Origin: Bacillus sp. AFS015802
GTDB lineage: Bacteria > Bacillota > Bacilli > Bacillales > Bacillaceae_B
Length of the DNA stretch: 64,000 nt
Direction of reading: 5' to 3'
Assembly: GCF_002561455.1 (NCBI RefSeq)
Contig: NZ_NTUP01000020.1
Coordinates: forward strand, 111,964 to 175,963
Notes under the pieces: generated by a model
The model's database searches: none
What the model was told of the DNA's origin: nothing
Seen by the model: only the letters and a program-made list of their open reading frames with translations
Shown: one piece after another, positions 36,403 to 44,518 of the stretch
Numbering within the stretch: the stretch's first letter is position 1
Layout: each line of letters starts with the position of its first letter
Position numbers and translations under genes: made by a program

Positions 36403-37911
36403 TTGAATACTTTTCAGCAATTTCAACGCACAATCATTAAAAATTACTTGTTAGGCAGCCTTATAGCCGTTTTCGGTGTTGGTTCTGTTTTCATTTTCCA
36501 AACCCTTGCGCTGAGGCAGCTCGAATTGATCGCCATGGGGAGCATCATTTTCTTATCGCTAGTTACGATGTTCAGTTTTGAATTCCTTGTTTATAAGAAC
36601 CATATTCGCCCAATGAAAGAGGTTTATAACAAAGAGAAAGAATCTATAGGCATGGATTCTCTTCTTTCTGCCTATCAACAAGCAGAAATGTTTCCGCTGT
36701 TAACGGTCAAAAGGATTATGATACCTCACTTTCTAGGTCTCGCACTCCCATCGACCGCTCTGACGGTCATCTTCATCAAGAGCGGCTTTCTTTCCTTTCC
36801 TTATTTCTATATTTTTTATGCTTGGTGCGGTGCCTTTTTAGTAGCAATCCTTCATGCTTTAATTGAATTTTTCTTAACCTTCAAAGCTTGTCACAGGCTG
36901 CAGAAGGACTTGATTTGGAGATCCGTGGAACACTTTGGCGTCGACCCTTCCAACCATTCCATTTTATTTATCAGTTTGAAACAGAAGATCCTGGCAGCTT
37001 CACTCTTTCTTGCCTTGTTTCCGATCCTGTTGTTTTCACTGGCATCACAGATCCGCTTATCAATTGCCGACCCTACTCTTTTGGTTGACTATTGGAAATG
37101 GGCAGGGATCCTGATTCTCATTATTGCTTTACTTGCCTTTTACGGAGCGGTCCTTATTTTTAAAAGTATCGAAGAACCCGTCAAGGAGCTTGTTAGTCGT
37201 TTTGAAAAGGTGGAACAAGGGCAAGTTGTCCCTGCTGTGAATACGTATACAGATGAGTTCTCCCATCTCTTCTCAGGGTTTAACCATATGATTGAAGCCA
37301 TCAATCTCCGGGATCGGAAGAACCAGAAGCTCCTCGACCAATTTTTCGCAGTGGTAGCCGCCACATTGGATGCCCGTGATCCTTATACGGCAGGTCATAG
37401 CAAACGGGTGGCGGAATATTCCGTTTTGATTGCCAGACAGTGTAAATGGCCTATTGATGATATTGATTTACTCAAAAAGTCTGCCCTCCTTCATGACATC
37501 GGAAAGATTGGTATCCGTGATGACGTGTTGTTAAAAGAAGGCAAACTGACAGATGACGAGTTTGCCCAGATCAAGAGGTACCCAGTGATTGGTGAAGAAA
37601 TTGTGAAAGGGGTCGAAATCACGGAAGAATTGCTTCCAATCTTACCCGGGATCAAACATCATCACGAGCGGATAGATGGATTGGGGTATCCCGATCGGTT
37701 GAGCGGTGAGAACATTCCAGTGTTCGGGCGTTTGATTGCGGTCGCCGATGCTTTTGACGCCATGACCTCTGATCGCCCTTACCGCAGGGGAATGCCTTAT
37801 GAGAAGGCGTTCTCCATCTTAAAAGAAGGAAAAGGGACCCAGTGGGACCAGACCTTCGTAGATGCGTTTATTAGAGGGATGGATGCTAAGCTAAAACAGA
37901 CGGAACTATAA
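36403..37911 (+). CDS. Membrane HAMP-HD-GYP cyclic-di-GMP phosphodiesterase
   Basis: A 502-residue protein with about six N-terminal membrane segments, a HAMP linker (EEPVKELVSRFEKVEQGQ) near residue 270, and a C-terminal HD-GYP domain. The domain carries LLHDIGKIGI, HHERIDGLGYP and ADAFDAMTSDRPYR, so the metal site and GYP loop are intact. It likely hydrolyses cyclic-di-GMP in response to a membrane signal. The TTG at 36403 is chosen because GGAGG (36390-36394) lies eight bases before it; the in-frame ATG at 36376 has no ribosome site. It ends in a terminator shared with the convergent signal peptidase gene. Confidence 0.9.
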   Translation: MNTFQQFQRTIIKNYLLGSLIAVFGVGSVFIFQTLALRQLELIAMGSIIFLSLVTMFSFEFLVYKNHIRPMKEVYNKEKESIGMDSLLSAYQQAEMFPLLTVKRIMIPHFLGLALPSTALTVIFIKSGFLSFPYFYIFYAWCGAFLVAILHALIEFFLTFKACHRLQKDLIWRSVEHFGVDPSNHSILFISLKQKILAASLFLALFPILLFSLASQIRLSIADPTLLVDYWKWAGILILIIALLAFYGAVLIFKSIEEPVKELVSRFEKVEQGQVVPAVNTYTDEFSHLFSGFNHMIEAINLRDRKNQKLLDQFFAVVAATLDARDPYTAGHSKRVAEYSVLIARQCKWPIDDIDLLKKSALLHDIGKIGIRDDVLLKEGKLTDDEFAQIKRYPVIGEEIVKGVEITEELLPILPGIKHHHERIDGLGYPDRLSGENIPVFGRLIAVADAFDAMTSDRPYRRGMPYEKAFSILKEGKGTQWDQTFVDAFIRGMDAKLKQTEL

Positions 37912-37951
37912 AAAAAGAAGGCAAACTCTGTCATGAGTCGCCTTCTTTTTT
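37911..37951. terminator. Bidirectional terminator
   Basis: AAAAAGAAGGC pairs with GCCTTCTTTTT, with an inner ACTC/GAGT stem; T-runs on both strands. It separates the HD-GYP gene from the convergent signal peptidase gene. Confidence 0.85.
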
Positions 37952-37960
37952 ATAGTCTCG

Positions 37961-38521
37961 TCATTTTCTAAATTGCACATCCCATTCATTGATCGGCCAG
38001 TAACGAAGATCCACTTTCCCGACAATCTGCTCCCTGTCGACAAATCCGAAATAACGGCTGTCCATGCTTCCCCGGCGATTATCACCGAGAACGAATATCT
38101 TGCCTTTCGGAACGATTTTTTCCCCCGTGATTTCCTGAAGGGTGAAGTCTCCCGTCAGCTTACTGCCGATGTATTCCTGTTTGAATTTTTTTAAATAGGG
38201 TTCAGGATAATACTCCCCATTCACATATAGCTTATCGTCTTTATAAACGATCTTATCACCGGGCAGGCCGATGATCCGCTTCACATAGTCCTCTTCTTCA
38301 TTTGCATGGAACACCACTACATCAAAGCGGTCCAGTTCCCCGATATGATAGCCGATTTTATTGACGACCAGTTTATTTCCATCCTGCAGTGTCGGCATCA
38401 TGGATTCACCTTCCACCACATAGTTGGAGAAGAGAAAGGTCCGAATGATGATGAAGATGATTAATCCAATTCCCAAGGCTTTGATCCATTCAAGTCCTTC
38501 TCTTTTTACCTCTTCTCTCAA
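37961..38521 (-). CDS. sipV: Type I signal peptidase (SipV-like)
   Basis: A 186-residue single-pass membrane protease. The N-terminal membrane anchor (about 15-32) precedes box B GESMMPTL with catalytic Ser40; box D YVKRIIGLPGDK has the general-base Lys81; box E is GDNRRGSMDSRYFG. It removes signal peptides from exported proteins. Start is TTG at 38521 after GGAGG, overlapping the stop of the preceding gene by four bases (TTGA). The arrangement of this gene after a TVP38-family gene equals yhjE-sipV in B. subtilis. Confidence 0.92.
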   Translation of the reverse strand: MREEVKREGLEWIKALGIGLIIFIIIRTFLFSNYVVEGESMMPTLQDGNKLVVNKIGYHIGELDRFDVVVFHANEEEDYVKRIIGLPGDKIVYKDDKLYVNGEYYPEPYLKKFKQEYIGSKLTGDFTLQEITGEKIVPKGKIFVLGDNRRGSMDSRYFGFVDREQIVGKVDLRYWPINEWDVQFRK

Positions 38522-39159
38522 TTTGATTCCTCCTGCTTCTTGCGTTCAATTCGTTGGTCTAATTCCATTTTCTTATTCAGATGTATCTCAATTCGTTTTC
38601 CTACAAGCCATAACACGAAAATAATGGCCACCACGATTACTGTACGTATAGGTTGTTTAACTAATGATATAATATCATATCCAATAAAGCTTATGGTGAA
38701 TATCATCACCATTTTTCCGGTTACCACCGCCAGCATATATTGAGCAATGCTGATCGAGGACAAGCCGGCCACTACATTTACTACTGCAGACGGGGTAAAT
38801 GGGAAACATAACAGAATGAACAATGGTCCAAATCCATGCTTGTCTACCCATTTCGTCAGCCGGTTCACCTGGCGGCTCTTTCTCAAGAAGCGAAAGACCC
38901 TCGCCTCCCCGTATCTCCTGACCAATAGAAATACAATCAGGGCGCCCAGGGTAGCGCCGATCCATGAAAACAGGAATCCCCACCATAACCCGAAGGCATT
39001 TGCATTGGCCGTCACAAACACAACCAGTGGAAGGAACGGAAGGAACGCCTCCAACAATGGCAGCAGGATTCCCGGAATCGGTCCAAACGAACGATATTGC
39101 TGAATCAAATCCATCATATTTTCAAGCGTAAACCACTCTTTTATCGTATTGATATTCAT
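38518..39159 (-). CDS. yhjE: TVP38/TMEM64 (DedA-like) membrane protein, YhjE-like
   Basis: A 213-residue membrane protein with about five helices. The SNARE-associated/VTT domain signature is seen in FLPFLPLVVFVTANANAFGLWWGF and GFGPLFILLCFPFTPSAVVNVVAGLS. VTT proteins are implicated in lipid scrambling or transport. It is translationally coupled to the signal peptidase gene. Confidence 0.88.
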   Translation of the reverse strand: MNINTIKEWFTLENMMDLIQQYRSFGPIPGILLPLLEAFLPFLPLVVFVTANANAFGLWWGFLFSWIGATLGALIVFLLVRRYGEARVFRFLRKSRQVNRLTKWVDKHGFGPLFILLCFPFTPSAVVNVVAGLSSISIAQYMLAVVTGKMVMIFTISFIGYDIISLVKQPIRTVIVVAIIFVLWLVGKRIEIHLNKKMELDQRIERKKQEESN

Positions 39160-39392
39160 ATTATATGTTTCCCCTCAAACGACCATGAACAGATATACTC
39201 ATTTCGTCTTCACTACTTACTATTTTCATCATATCATACCAGAACAGGATTTCCATATTGTAATTTCCCGGGTCGTTTTTATTATTACAAGGTTGCCTAA
39301 AGTGAGGGATTGTAAACCTGTTGAGAGAGGATGATTTTTGGGGACTTCTCCCAATATTTTATCGACTCCCCTCTTCTCCTTCATTCAACACC

Positions 39393-39425
39393 AAAAAAAC
39401 TGCCATCCCCAGGCGGAAATGACAG
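39393..39425 (-). terminator. Terminator of the S9 peptidase gene
   Basis: CTGCCAT pairs with ATGACAG (one G-U pair), followed on the minus strand by seven T. Confidence 0.7.
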
Positions 39426-39439
39426 CTCTCCCTTTTTTT

Positions 39440-41410
39440 CTATAAATATTCACCAAACCAATCCACGATCTCCTGTAATCGGGCTTCCCGCAAGGAAGGC
39501 TTCCCGGTCCGGGACAGATTATGGTTGGATTCCGGGAAGCGGACGAATCTCGCCTCTTTTCCCTCCCGTTTCAGAGCGATGAACAGCTGCTCGGCCTGTT
39601 CGACCGGACAGCGGTAGTCGTTTTCACTGTGAAGAATCAAAAGCGGCGTATTCATATTCTTCACGTAGGCGAGCGGGGAGTGCTTCCAAAGTGTCCCTAT
39701 GTCATGGAGGCCACTTTGGATTTGCCACTCGGAGAAGTAGTAGCCGATATCACTCACTCCGTAAAAGCTGATCCAGTTACTGATGGAGCGCTGGGTTGCC
39801 GCCGCTTTGAACCGATCGGTGTGACCGATGATCCAGTTGGTCATGAAGCCCCCGTAGCTCCCGCCGGTTACGCCGAGACGGGATTCATCTATGAAAGGAA
39901 ATTCCTTCAGTGCAAAGTCCACTGCCCTCATGATATCTTCGTAATCCCCGCCGCCGTAGTCGCCTCTGACGGCATCGACGAACTCCTGTCCGTAGCCGTG
40001 GCTGCCCCGCGGATTGACGTACAGTACAGCATAACCCCTGCTTGAGAGCACCTGGAACTCATGAAAGAACGTGTTCCCGTACATCGTGTGCGGGCCGCCG
40101 TGGATTTCGACGATAAGCGGATATTTCTTTCCATCCTCGTATCCAGCAGGTTTCATGATCCAGCCTTGAACCGGCCATTCATCCGCCCCGGTGTACATGA
40201 ACGATTGAGGGGTGGACAATTCACGACCGGCAAGAAAGTCCCCGTTCAGGCTGGTAATGCTGGTCAGTTCTCCGGTCGGGACATGGAGAGTAAACAATTC
40301 ACCGGGCTCTGTCGGTCTGCTCATGGCCAGCAGGATGGTTTGGCGATCGGAATCAAGGTCGAATCCATAGACATGCTGCTCTTCCTGTAGGAGTGCAGGA
40401 TAGATGGCTCCTTCGATATGAGCATAATAGAGGACCGTATTTCCCGCATCCGATGCCAGAAAGTAAAAGCTTTCATTGTCCTTTGACCATTGGATCCCCG
40501 TCCCTGACGACCCCTGGATACTGTCGCTGTTAAGGTAATCCCCTACCGGAACGTCCATCCCCTCTGTCAGGCAAACTGAATGACCCGTCTGAAGTTCATG
40601 GATCCATACCTCATTATGCGTAGCGTTCTCATATTCCCGATTATGGCCGATATAGGCAAGGTGAGTGCCGTCTGGAGACCAACTTGCTTCCCCGTAGTAT
40701 CCCGGCTCCCCGTTCATTTGCCTGCAGGTTTCCGTTTCAATGTGAAAAAGATATAAATCGGATTGGAATGAGAAATCCCTGTCTTTATTCTTATCTGTTG
40801 AAAAGGCAAGGTGCTTTCCATCCGGGGAGAATGAGTGAAGTGCATAATCATGCTCATCATCCGTGACCCTTCTCATTTCCTTCGTTCCCGCATTCACGAT
40901 GGCGATCTGTGCATAACAGTCATCGTGGAAGCCTCGATCATCAGTTTTGTATTTCATGCTTGTTGTAACAAATGGCTTTCGTTTCCCGTCTTCCCCTTCC
41001 TTTTGATCGAACGTCCCGCCTTTTTCCATTCGGACCCCGACAGCAATCTTTTCACCGCATGGAGACCAGACTGGATTCGAAACACCTCTATGGAAGTCTG
41101 TGATGAGCTCCGCTTCCCCGCCATCCCGACTGATGAGATAAAGCTGATTGACACCGGACCGATTCGAGATGAAAGCGATCCTCCTTCCATCAGGTGACCA
41201 TCTTGGGGATGAAATCCTTTCGTCGCCGAAGGTCCATTGACGGATGGACCTGTCTTGAAGACTGATACTATGTAGGGTTGAAATATAATCATCTTTCTCT
41301 TCACACATGACAGTTTGAACAAACACAGCCTCTTCCCCGTTCGGCGAGAGCCTTGGATCCGATACAGCCTTTATTTCGTAGAGGTCCTTTATCGTAATGC
41401 TTTCTTTCAT
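39440..41410 (-). CDS. S9 family peptidase (acylaminoacyl peptidase, YuxL-like)
   Basis: A 656-residue cytosolic serine peptidase. The first two thirds form a beta-propeller with repeated WSPDG/WSPCG/FSPDG blades; the last third is the alpha/beta hydrolase with nucleophile motif GGSYGGF near residue 500, HSENDYRCP with the Asp, and ESNHNLSRTG with the His. It releases N-terminal residues from short peptides. ATG at 41410 has GGAAGG eight bases upstream; a GTG three codons earlier is too close to that site. Length agrees with B. subtilis YuxL. Confidence 0.9.
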   Translation of the reverse strand: MKESITIKDLYEIKAVSDPRLSPNGEEAVFVQTVMCEEKDDYISTLHSISLQDRSIRQWTFGDERISSPRWSPDGRRIAFISNRSGVNQLYLISRDGGEAELITDFHRGVSNPVWSPCGEKIAVGVRMEKGGTFDQKEGEDGKRKPFVTTSMKYKTDDRGFHDDCYAQIAIVNAGTKEMRRVTDDEHDYALHSFSPDGKHLAFSTDKNKDRDFSFQSDLYLFHIETETCRQMNGEPGYYGEASWSPDGTHLAYIGHNREYENATHNEVWIHELQTGHSVCLTEGMDVPVGDYLNSDSIQGSSGTGIQWSKDNESFYFLASDAGNTVLYYAHIEGAIYPALLQEEQHVYGFDLDSDRQTILLAMSRPTEPGELFTLHVPTGELTSITSLNGDFLAGRELSTPQSFMYTGADEWPVQGWIMKPAGYEDGKKYPLIVEIHGGPHTMYGNTFFHEFQVLSSRGYAVLYVNPRGSHGYGQEFVDAVRGDYGGGDYEDIMRAVDFALKEFPFIDESRLGVTGGSYGGFMTNWIIGHTDRFKAAATQRSISNWISFYGVSDIGYYFSEWQIQSGLHDIGTLWKHSPLAYVKNMNTPLLILHSENDYRCPVEQAEQLFIALKREGKEARFVRFPESNHNLSRTGKPSLREARLQEIVDWFGEYL

Positions 41411-41537
41411 GTTCCGCACCTTCCTTTCTTTCTGTACCCTTTCTTATTTCGACACTAGAAATACTATTCCCTTCACGGATAAAAACCTGCATTCCCCTTC
41501 ATAATAGAAACAAATTCAAATTCTACAATTTTCCCTA

Positions 41538-41587
41538 TTGAAAGTAAATTGAAATCAACGTAAAATAAACATACGAACGTATGTTCT
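41538..41587 (+). promoter_or_regulatory. Sigma-A promoter with LexA (SOS) box
   Basis: TTGAAA (41538-41543), 17-base spacer and TAAAAT (41561-41566) form the promoter. CGAACGTATGTTCT (41574-41587) directly follows and matches the Gram-positive LexA consensus CGAACRNRYGTTCG at 13 of 14 positions, with a perfect GAAC-N4-GTTC core over the transcription start. Confidence 0.8.
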
Positions 41588-41615
41588 GTACCGAAGTGAA
41601 AAGGAGGCTTTTCAT

Positions 41616-42005
41616 ATGACAAGAATTCCGGAGAATGATCGAAATATTTTAGAGCAGGCGATCTATCTGCCCATGGTGCTGACGATATTGAATCGCGACC
41701 TGCAAGTCGTCGACAGCAGCCCGTTTAAATTGAAGCGGCCGTACTTAGAAATGATCGAGGAGACGATGAAGGTCATTCAAGGGGAACTCGCCCATGTTAA
41801 GAAGTATATGAGGACGAATAAGATGAAGGTAGAACGGATTCAAACGGATGATGCTTTTACAATGTATATGTTTTTGTATAAGGGATACGAAGAGCACCAT
41901 AATTACTTCAATCCACGCCTTCGGAACCGGGTGGAGGATTTAATGAGACATTATTTGTACCGCCGCTTCACCGAAACGAAGTCTGATACAACAAAAGAAG
42001 CGTGA
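41616..42005 (+). CDS. SOS-regulated protein of unknown function, YhjD-like
   Basis: A 129-residue charged, soluble, mostly helical protein without recognisable catalytic motif. It opens MTRIPENDRNILEQAIYLPM and contains KGYEEHHNYFNPRLRNRVEDLMRHYLYRRF. It has a strong AAGGAGG ribosome site eight bases before the ATG and a LexA box at its promoter, so induction by DNA damage is expected. Its place between yhjE/sipV and comK agrees with B. subtilis yhjD, which I recall as LexA-controlled; homology is tentative. It converges on comK, with only eight bases between stops. Confidence 0.8.
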   Translation: MTRIPENDRNILEQAIYLPMVLTILNRDLQVVDSSPFKLKRPYLEMIEETMKVIQGELAHVKKYMRTNKMKVERIQTDDAFTMYMFLYKGYEEHHNYFNPRLRNRVEDLMRHYLYRRFTETKSDTTKEA

Positions 42006-42013
42006 TGCTTTGC

Positions 42014-42583
42014 TCACGCGTCGGTTTTGTGGATATGTCGATTAAGGTAGAACGTTTTTACTTTATTCTTTTCAGTTTGGATCTTCGTATTATATTTACT
42101 TTCCATTTCTGCAATTCGCTGTGTATAGGCGATACGTAAATCCGAGGTGCGGAGCATTTGATTTTCAAAGGAGCTGTATGAGATGGGAACCGTGCAGGAT
42201 TCATTGTTTTGAAGGAAGATCCGTGTTGATCCATTTGTCAATCGTTCATATCCCCGGACATGGGAGTGGGAAATCCAGGAACATTCCTGCTTCACTGGAG
42301 ATGATGTCGGAAATAGATAAATGGACATATCAGGGTTAACCATGATGGGGGCTTTGTAGATGATACCCGTAAGTTTCTTCGTTCCTTCTTTTCTGCCTTC
42401 ATAAGAGCAGCCGAAGAATTCACAACTTTTTTTAAGAATATCAAAGGGTTTGAACGGAGAAATCAATACGTCATCCACCTCTATTATTTTCGTAAAAGTC
42501 CTGGCGCCGTACTCCATGGGCTGAAGGATCATTGTATGGGGATTCACTTCATATTCTTCTATAATTCGAGATTTTCCTCTCAT
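42014..42583 (-). CDS. comK: Competence transcription factor ComK
   Basis: A 189-residue DNA-binding protein. ComK hallmarks: EEYEVN near the start, SCEFFGCSYEGRKEGT, KAPIMVNPDMSIYLFPT, CSWISHSHV and PISYSSFENQMLRT. ComK activates DNA uptake and recombination genes through AAAAN5TTTT-type boxes and activates itself. The start at 42583 is chosen because GGAGG lies seven bases upstream; an in-frame GTG or ATG ten codons earlier has none. The C-terminus after the conserved core differs from B. subtilis ComK and is Lys-rich. The AT-rich upstream region contains a long inverted repeat. Confidence 0.92.
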   Translation of the reverse strand: MRGKSRIIEEYEVNPHTMILQPMEYGARTFTKIIEVDDVLISPFKPFDILKKSCEFFGCSYEGRKEGTKKLTGIIYKAPIMVNPDMSIYLFPTSSPVKQECSWISHSHVRGYERLTNGSTRIFLQNNESCTVPISYSSFENQMLRTSDLRIAYTQRIAEMESKYNTKIQTEKNKVKTFYLNRHIHKTDA

Positions 42584-42654
42584 TTCATCGCCTCCATTTA
42601 CATTTTTCACCAAAATAATACCATAAATCTCGACGATTGTCTCCTATATTTTTA

Positions 42655-42717
42655 AAAATTCTGATATTTTTCCCCCTCCACTCGTTTACGAATAAAAAAA
42701 TTATCAGAATATTTAAT
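42655..42717. promoter_or_regulatory. Inverted repeat between comK and the IDEAL gene (possible ComK control site)
   Basis: ATTCTGATATTTTT (42658-42671) is inverted at 42694-42710, about 22 bases apart. Both arms are bounded by A-runs and T-runs, as in ComK AT-boxes, though the exact AAAAN5TTTT spacing is not met. It could be the autoregulatory site of comK or a hairpin. Confidence 0.4.
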
Positions 42718-42724
42718 TTTTTGG

Positions 42725-42753
42725 TTGAATTTTTACTACTTACCCCATATACT
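42725..42753 (+). promoter_or_regulatory. Sigma-A promoter of the IDEAL-domain gene
   Basis: TTGAAT (42725-42730), 17-base spacer, TATACT (42748-42753); ribosome site AGGGGTGA and ATG at 42781. Confidence 0.65.
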
Positions 42754-42780
42754 AATAAAAAGAATTCAGGGGTGACGTAT

Positions 42781-43017
42781 ATGGAAAGCAAAAAGTCCTA
42801 TACAGAAATGATGAAAGCCGCTGCCATGACCCGGAAGAAAGCCGCTGAAAGAAGCGTAATGGAAATCTATATCGATATGGTGTTGCATGAAAGCATTCTG
42901 ATGACACAGAAAACCAAACTTCTAACCGACATTGATGCCGCCCTGGATACAAAAGATAAAGGTTTGTTCATGAAATTAACCAAAGAATTAAATGAACTGA
43001 ATGTAAGCTACGGATAA
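42781..43017 (+). CDS. yhzC: IDEAL domain protein, YhzC-like
   Basis: A 78-residue small soluble protein. The C-terminal IDEAL domain is visible as LLTDIDAALDTKDKGLFMKLTKELNEL. The domain is found in small Firmicutes proteins and beside some phosphatase or ComK-related proteins; its role is unknown. It diverges from comK as yhzC does in B. subtilis. The ATG at 42781 is set by AGGGGTGA; longer frames from 42637 lack a ribosome site. Confidence 0.82.
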   Translation: MESKKSYTEMMKAAAMTRKKAAERSVMEIYIDMVLHESILMTQKTKLLTDIDAALDTKDKGLFMKLTKELNELNVSYG

Positions 43018-43154
43018 CCATACATGGCTGACTCTACCTCTTTGAGTCAGCCATTCCCTTTTTAATGGACGGGCCTTTAGTCCATCTTCATGCATGACTT
43101 CCGCTCCAAAGGCAAATGCTAATAGCTAATCTACACACGATGGAGCGAATCATC

Positions 43155-43820
43155 ATGATCCTACTGATAAAAGTTCTTGTCCTCTACCTGATCACCATTG
43201 CGGCTATGAGACTGATGGGAAAATCAACGATCGTCCAGATGACCCCGTATGACCTCGTCGCAATCATCATCGTCGGGACGATTGCCTCTGAGCCATTGAT
43301 CTCCACAAAGTTCTGGCCAACCATCACGGCCCTCGTCTTTCTGGTGGGACTTCACGTTCTTTTCTCATTTATGACGTTAAGTCAATGGGGGAACCGTTTC
43401 TTCTTAGGAGAGCCGACTTTACTGATTAAAAACGGGGAAATATTAGAAGATAACCTGGAGAAATCAAAAATCTCACTCATTCAATTAACGTCCATCCTCA
43501 GGTCCCGGGGGTACCCTAAAATTTCTGACGTGGATTATGCCATGCTTGAACCCATCGGAGAAGTGAGCATCATTCCAAAGGTAGAGAATACACCGGTTAC
43601 CGTGGAACACCTCAACTTAAGGATTGATGACGAAGGACTGCCGATTTCCGTCATTGTGGACGGTAAAATCCAAACCAGGAACCTGAAGCTTCTGGGAAAA
43701 TCGCAAGAATGGCTGGAGTCTCAATTAACCAATTCAAACCTGCACCACAAAGATGTCATCTTTGCCTATATGACGGAAAAAGCAAAAAATCTCGTCATCA
43801 GCAAAAGAGAAAAGGCCTAA
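43155..43820 (+). CDS. DUF421 membrane protein (YetF/YcaP-like)
   Basis: A 221-residue protein with three N-terminal membrane helices (RLMGKSTIVQMTPYDLVAIIIVGTIASEP) and a C-terminal soluble part with IKNGEILEDNLEKSKIS and LTSILRSRGYPKISDVDYAMLEPIGEVSII. DUF421/YetF proteins occur widely in spore formers and some are spore membrane proteins; activity unknown. The start at 43155 follows GGAG by ten bases; ATGs at 43140 and 43116 are possible. A terminator overlaps the stop. Confidence 0.85.
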   Translation: MILLIKVLVLYLITIAAMRLMGKSTIVQMTPYDLVAIIIVGTIASEPLISTKFWPTITALVFLVGLHVLFSFMTLSQWGNRFFLGEPTLLIKNGEILEDNLEKSKISLIQLTSILRSRGYPKISDVDYAMLEPIGEVSIIPKVENTPVTVEHLNLRIDDEGLPISVIVDGKIQTRNLKLLGKSQEWLESQLTNSNLHHKDVIFAYMTEKAKNLVISKREKA

Positions 43821-43840
43821 ACAAGGCCTTTTCTCTTTAT
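43806..43840. terminator. Bidirectional terminator
   Basis: AGAGAAAAGGCCT (43806-43818) pairs perfectly with 43824-43836 around a five-base loop; T-rich on both sides. It ends the DUF421 gene and the convergent small membrane gene. Confidence 0.8.
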
Positions 43841-43854
43841 GCCACTTCAAGAGT

Positions 43855-44193
43855 TCAATAGAAAATGTTCCCGTAAGCCTTTACCGTTAAATAGAATACC
43901 ACTACAGTATAAATTAAGGCTGTCCAGAACGAAATCGAGTGATAAAATCTCTTCTGTTTCCCTTTTATCATGTGTTGGATCCTTTGATACCGATAACCAT
44001 CTCCGTAAGCATAAATGATGGTCAAAGTGATCAATATTCCAATGATCAATGACCATTCCATCATGGGGCGGCCCGTTTCAAGATAACTCCAAAATGGCAA
44101 TCCCACTAACACCAACATAGTAAAAGCAACCTTGCAAAAAAACAACAACAGTTTTTGGTTTATGAGTACTTCCATCCCCAACCGCCTCTCCAT
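43855..44193 (-). CDS. Small membrane protein of unknown function
   Basis: A 112-residue protein with three hydrophobic segments (near residues 12-32, 48-62 and 88-105) and a basic loop (YRYQRIQHMIKGKQKRFYH) between the second and third. I do not recognise the family. The start could be 44193 or the ATG at 44175; neither has a strong ribosome site. It stands alone between the DUF421 and M48 genes. Confidence 0.6.
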   Translation of the reverse strand: MERRLGMEVLINQKLLLFFCKVAFTMLVLVGLPFWSYLETGRPMMEWSLIIGILITLTIIYAYGDGYRYQRIQHMIKGKQKRFYHSISFWTALIYTVVVFYLTVKAYGNIFY

Positions 44194-44330
44194 CCAATGT
44201 TAATGATCCAGCTTTAATAATATTACTTATTTTACCATAATAGTTATAATTTGGCGATGATTAATTCACTTAGCCCCTCTGTTTTCAAGTAATAGCTGGT
44301 TGCGTATCCATTCCCCCTTTTATTCAAAAG

Positions 44331-44465
44331 GCTCTTTTCGCAAAGATTGTTGCTTTTTAACATATGTTGTGCCTAGGCTCTGTCAATTAGTGTGTGCAGG
44401 GATGGTGAGGGGAAATCAACTAGCACTTTCTTCTCTAAGATAGCAACAAACCTTAAGAAAAGAGC
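44331..44465. repeat. Inverted-repeat-bounded non-coding element
   Basis: The 24-base arm at 44331-44354 matches the reverse complement of 44442-44465 at 20 of 24 positions. The 87 bases between them hold no gene. It occupies most of the 325-base gap between the small membrane gene and the M48 gene. It looks like a MITE-like or structured-RNA repeat; it could also be a large hairpin ahead of the adjoining terminator. Confidence 0.6.
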
Positions 44466-44471
44466 TATTCA

Positions 44472-44514
44472 AAAATAAAAAAGCCAAGTCAATTTAGATT
44501 TGACTCGGCCTTTT
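44472..44514 (-). terminator. Rho-independent terminator of the M48 gene
   Basis: GCCAAGTCAA pairs with TTGACTCGGC (one mismatch), extended by A/T pairs, followed by T-rich sequence on the minus strand. Confidence 0.8.
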
Positions 44515-44518
44515 CTCT

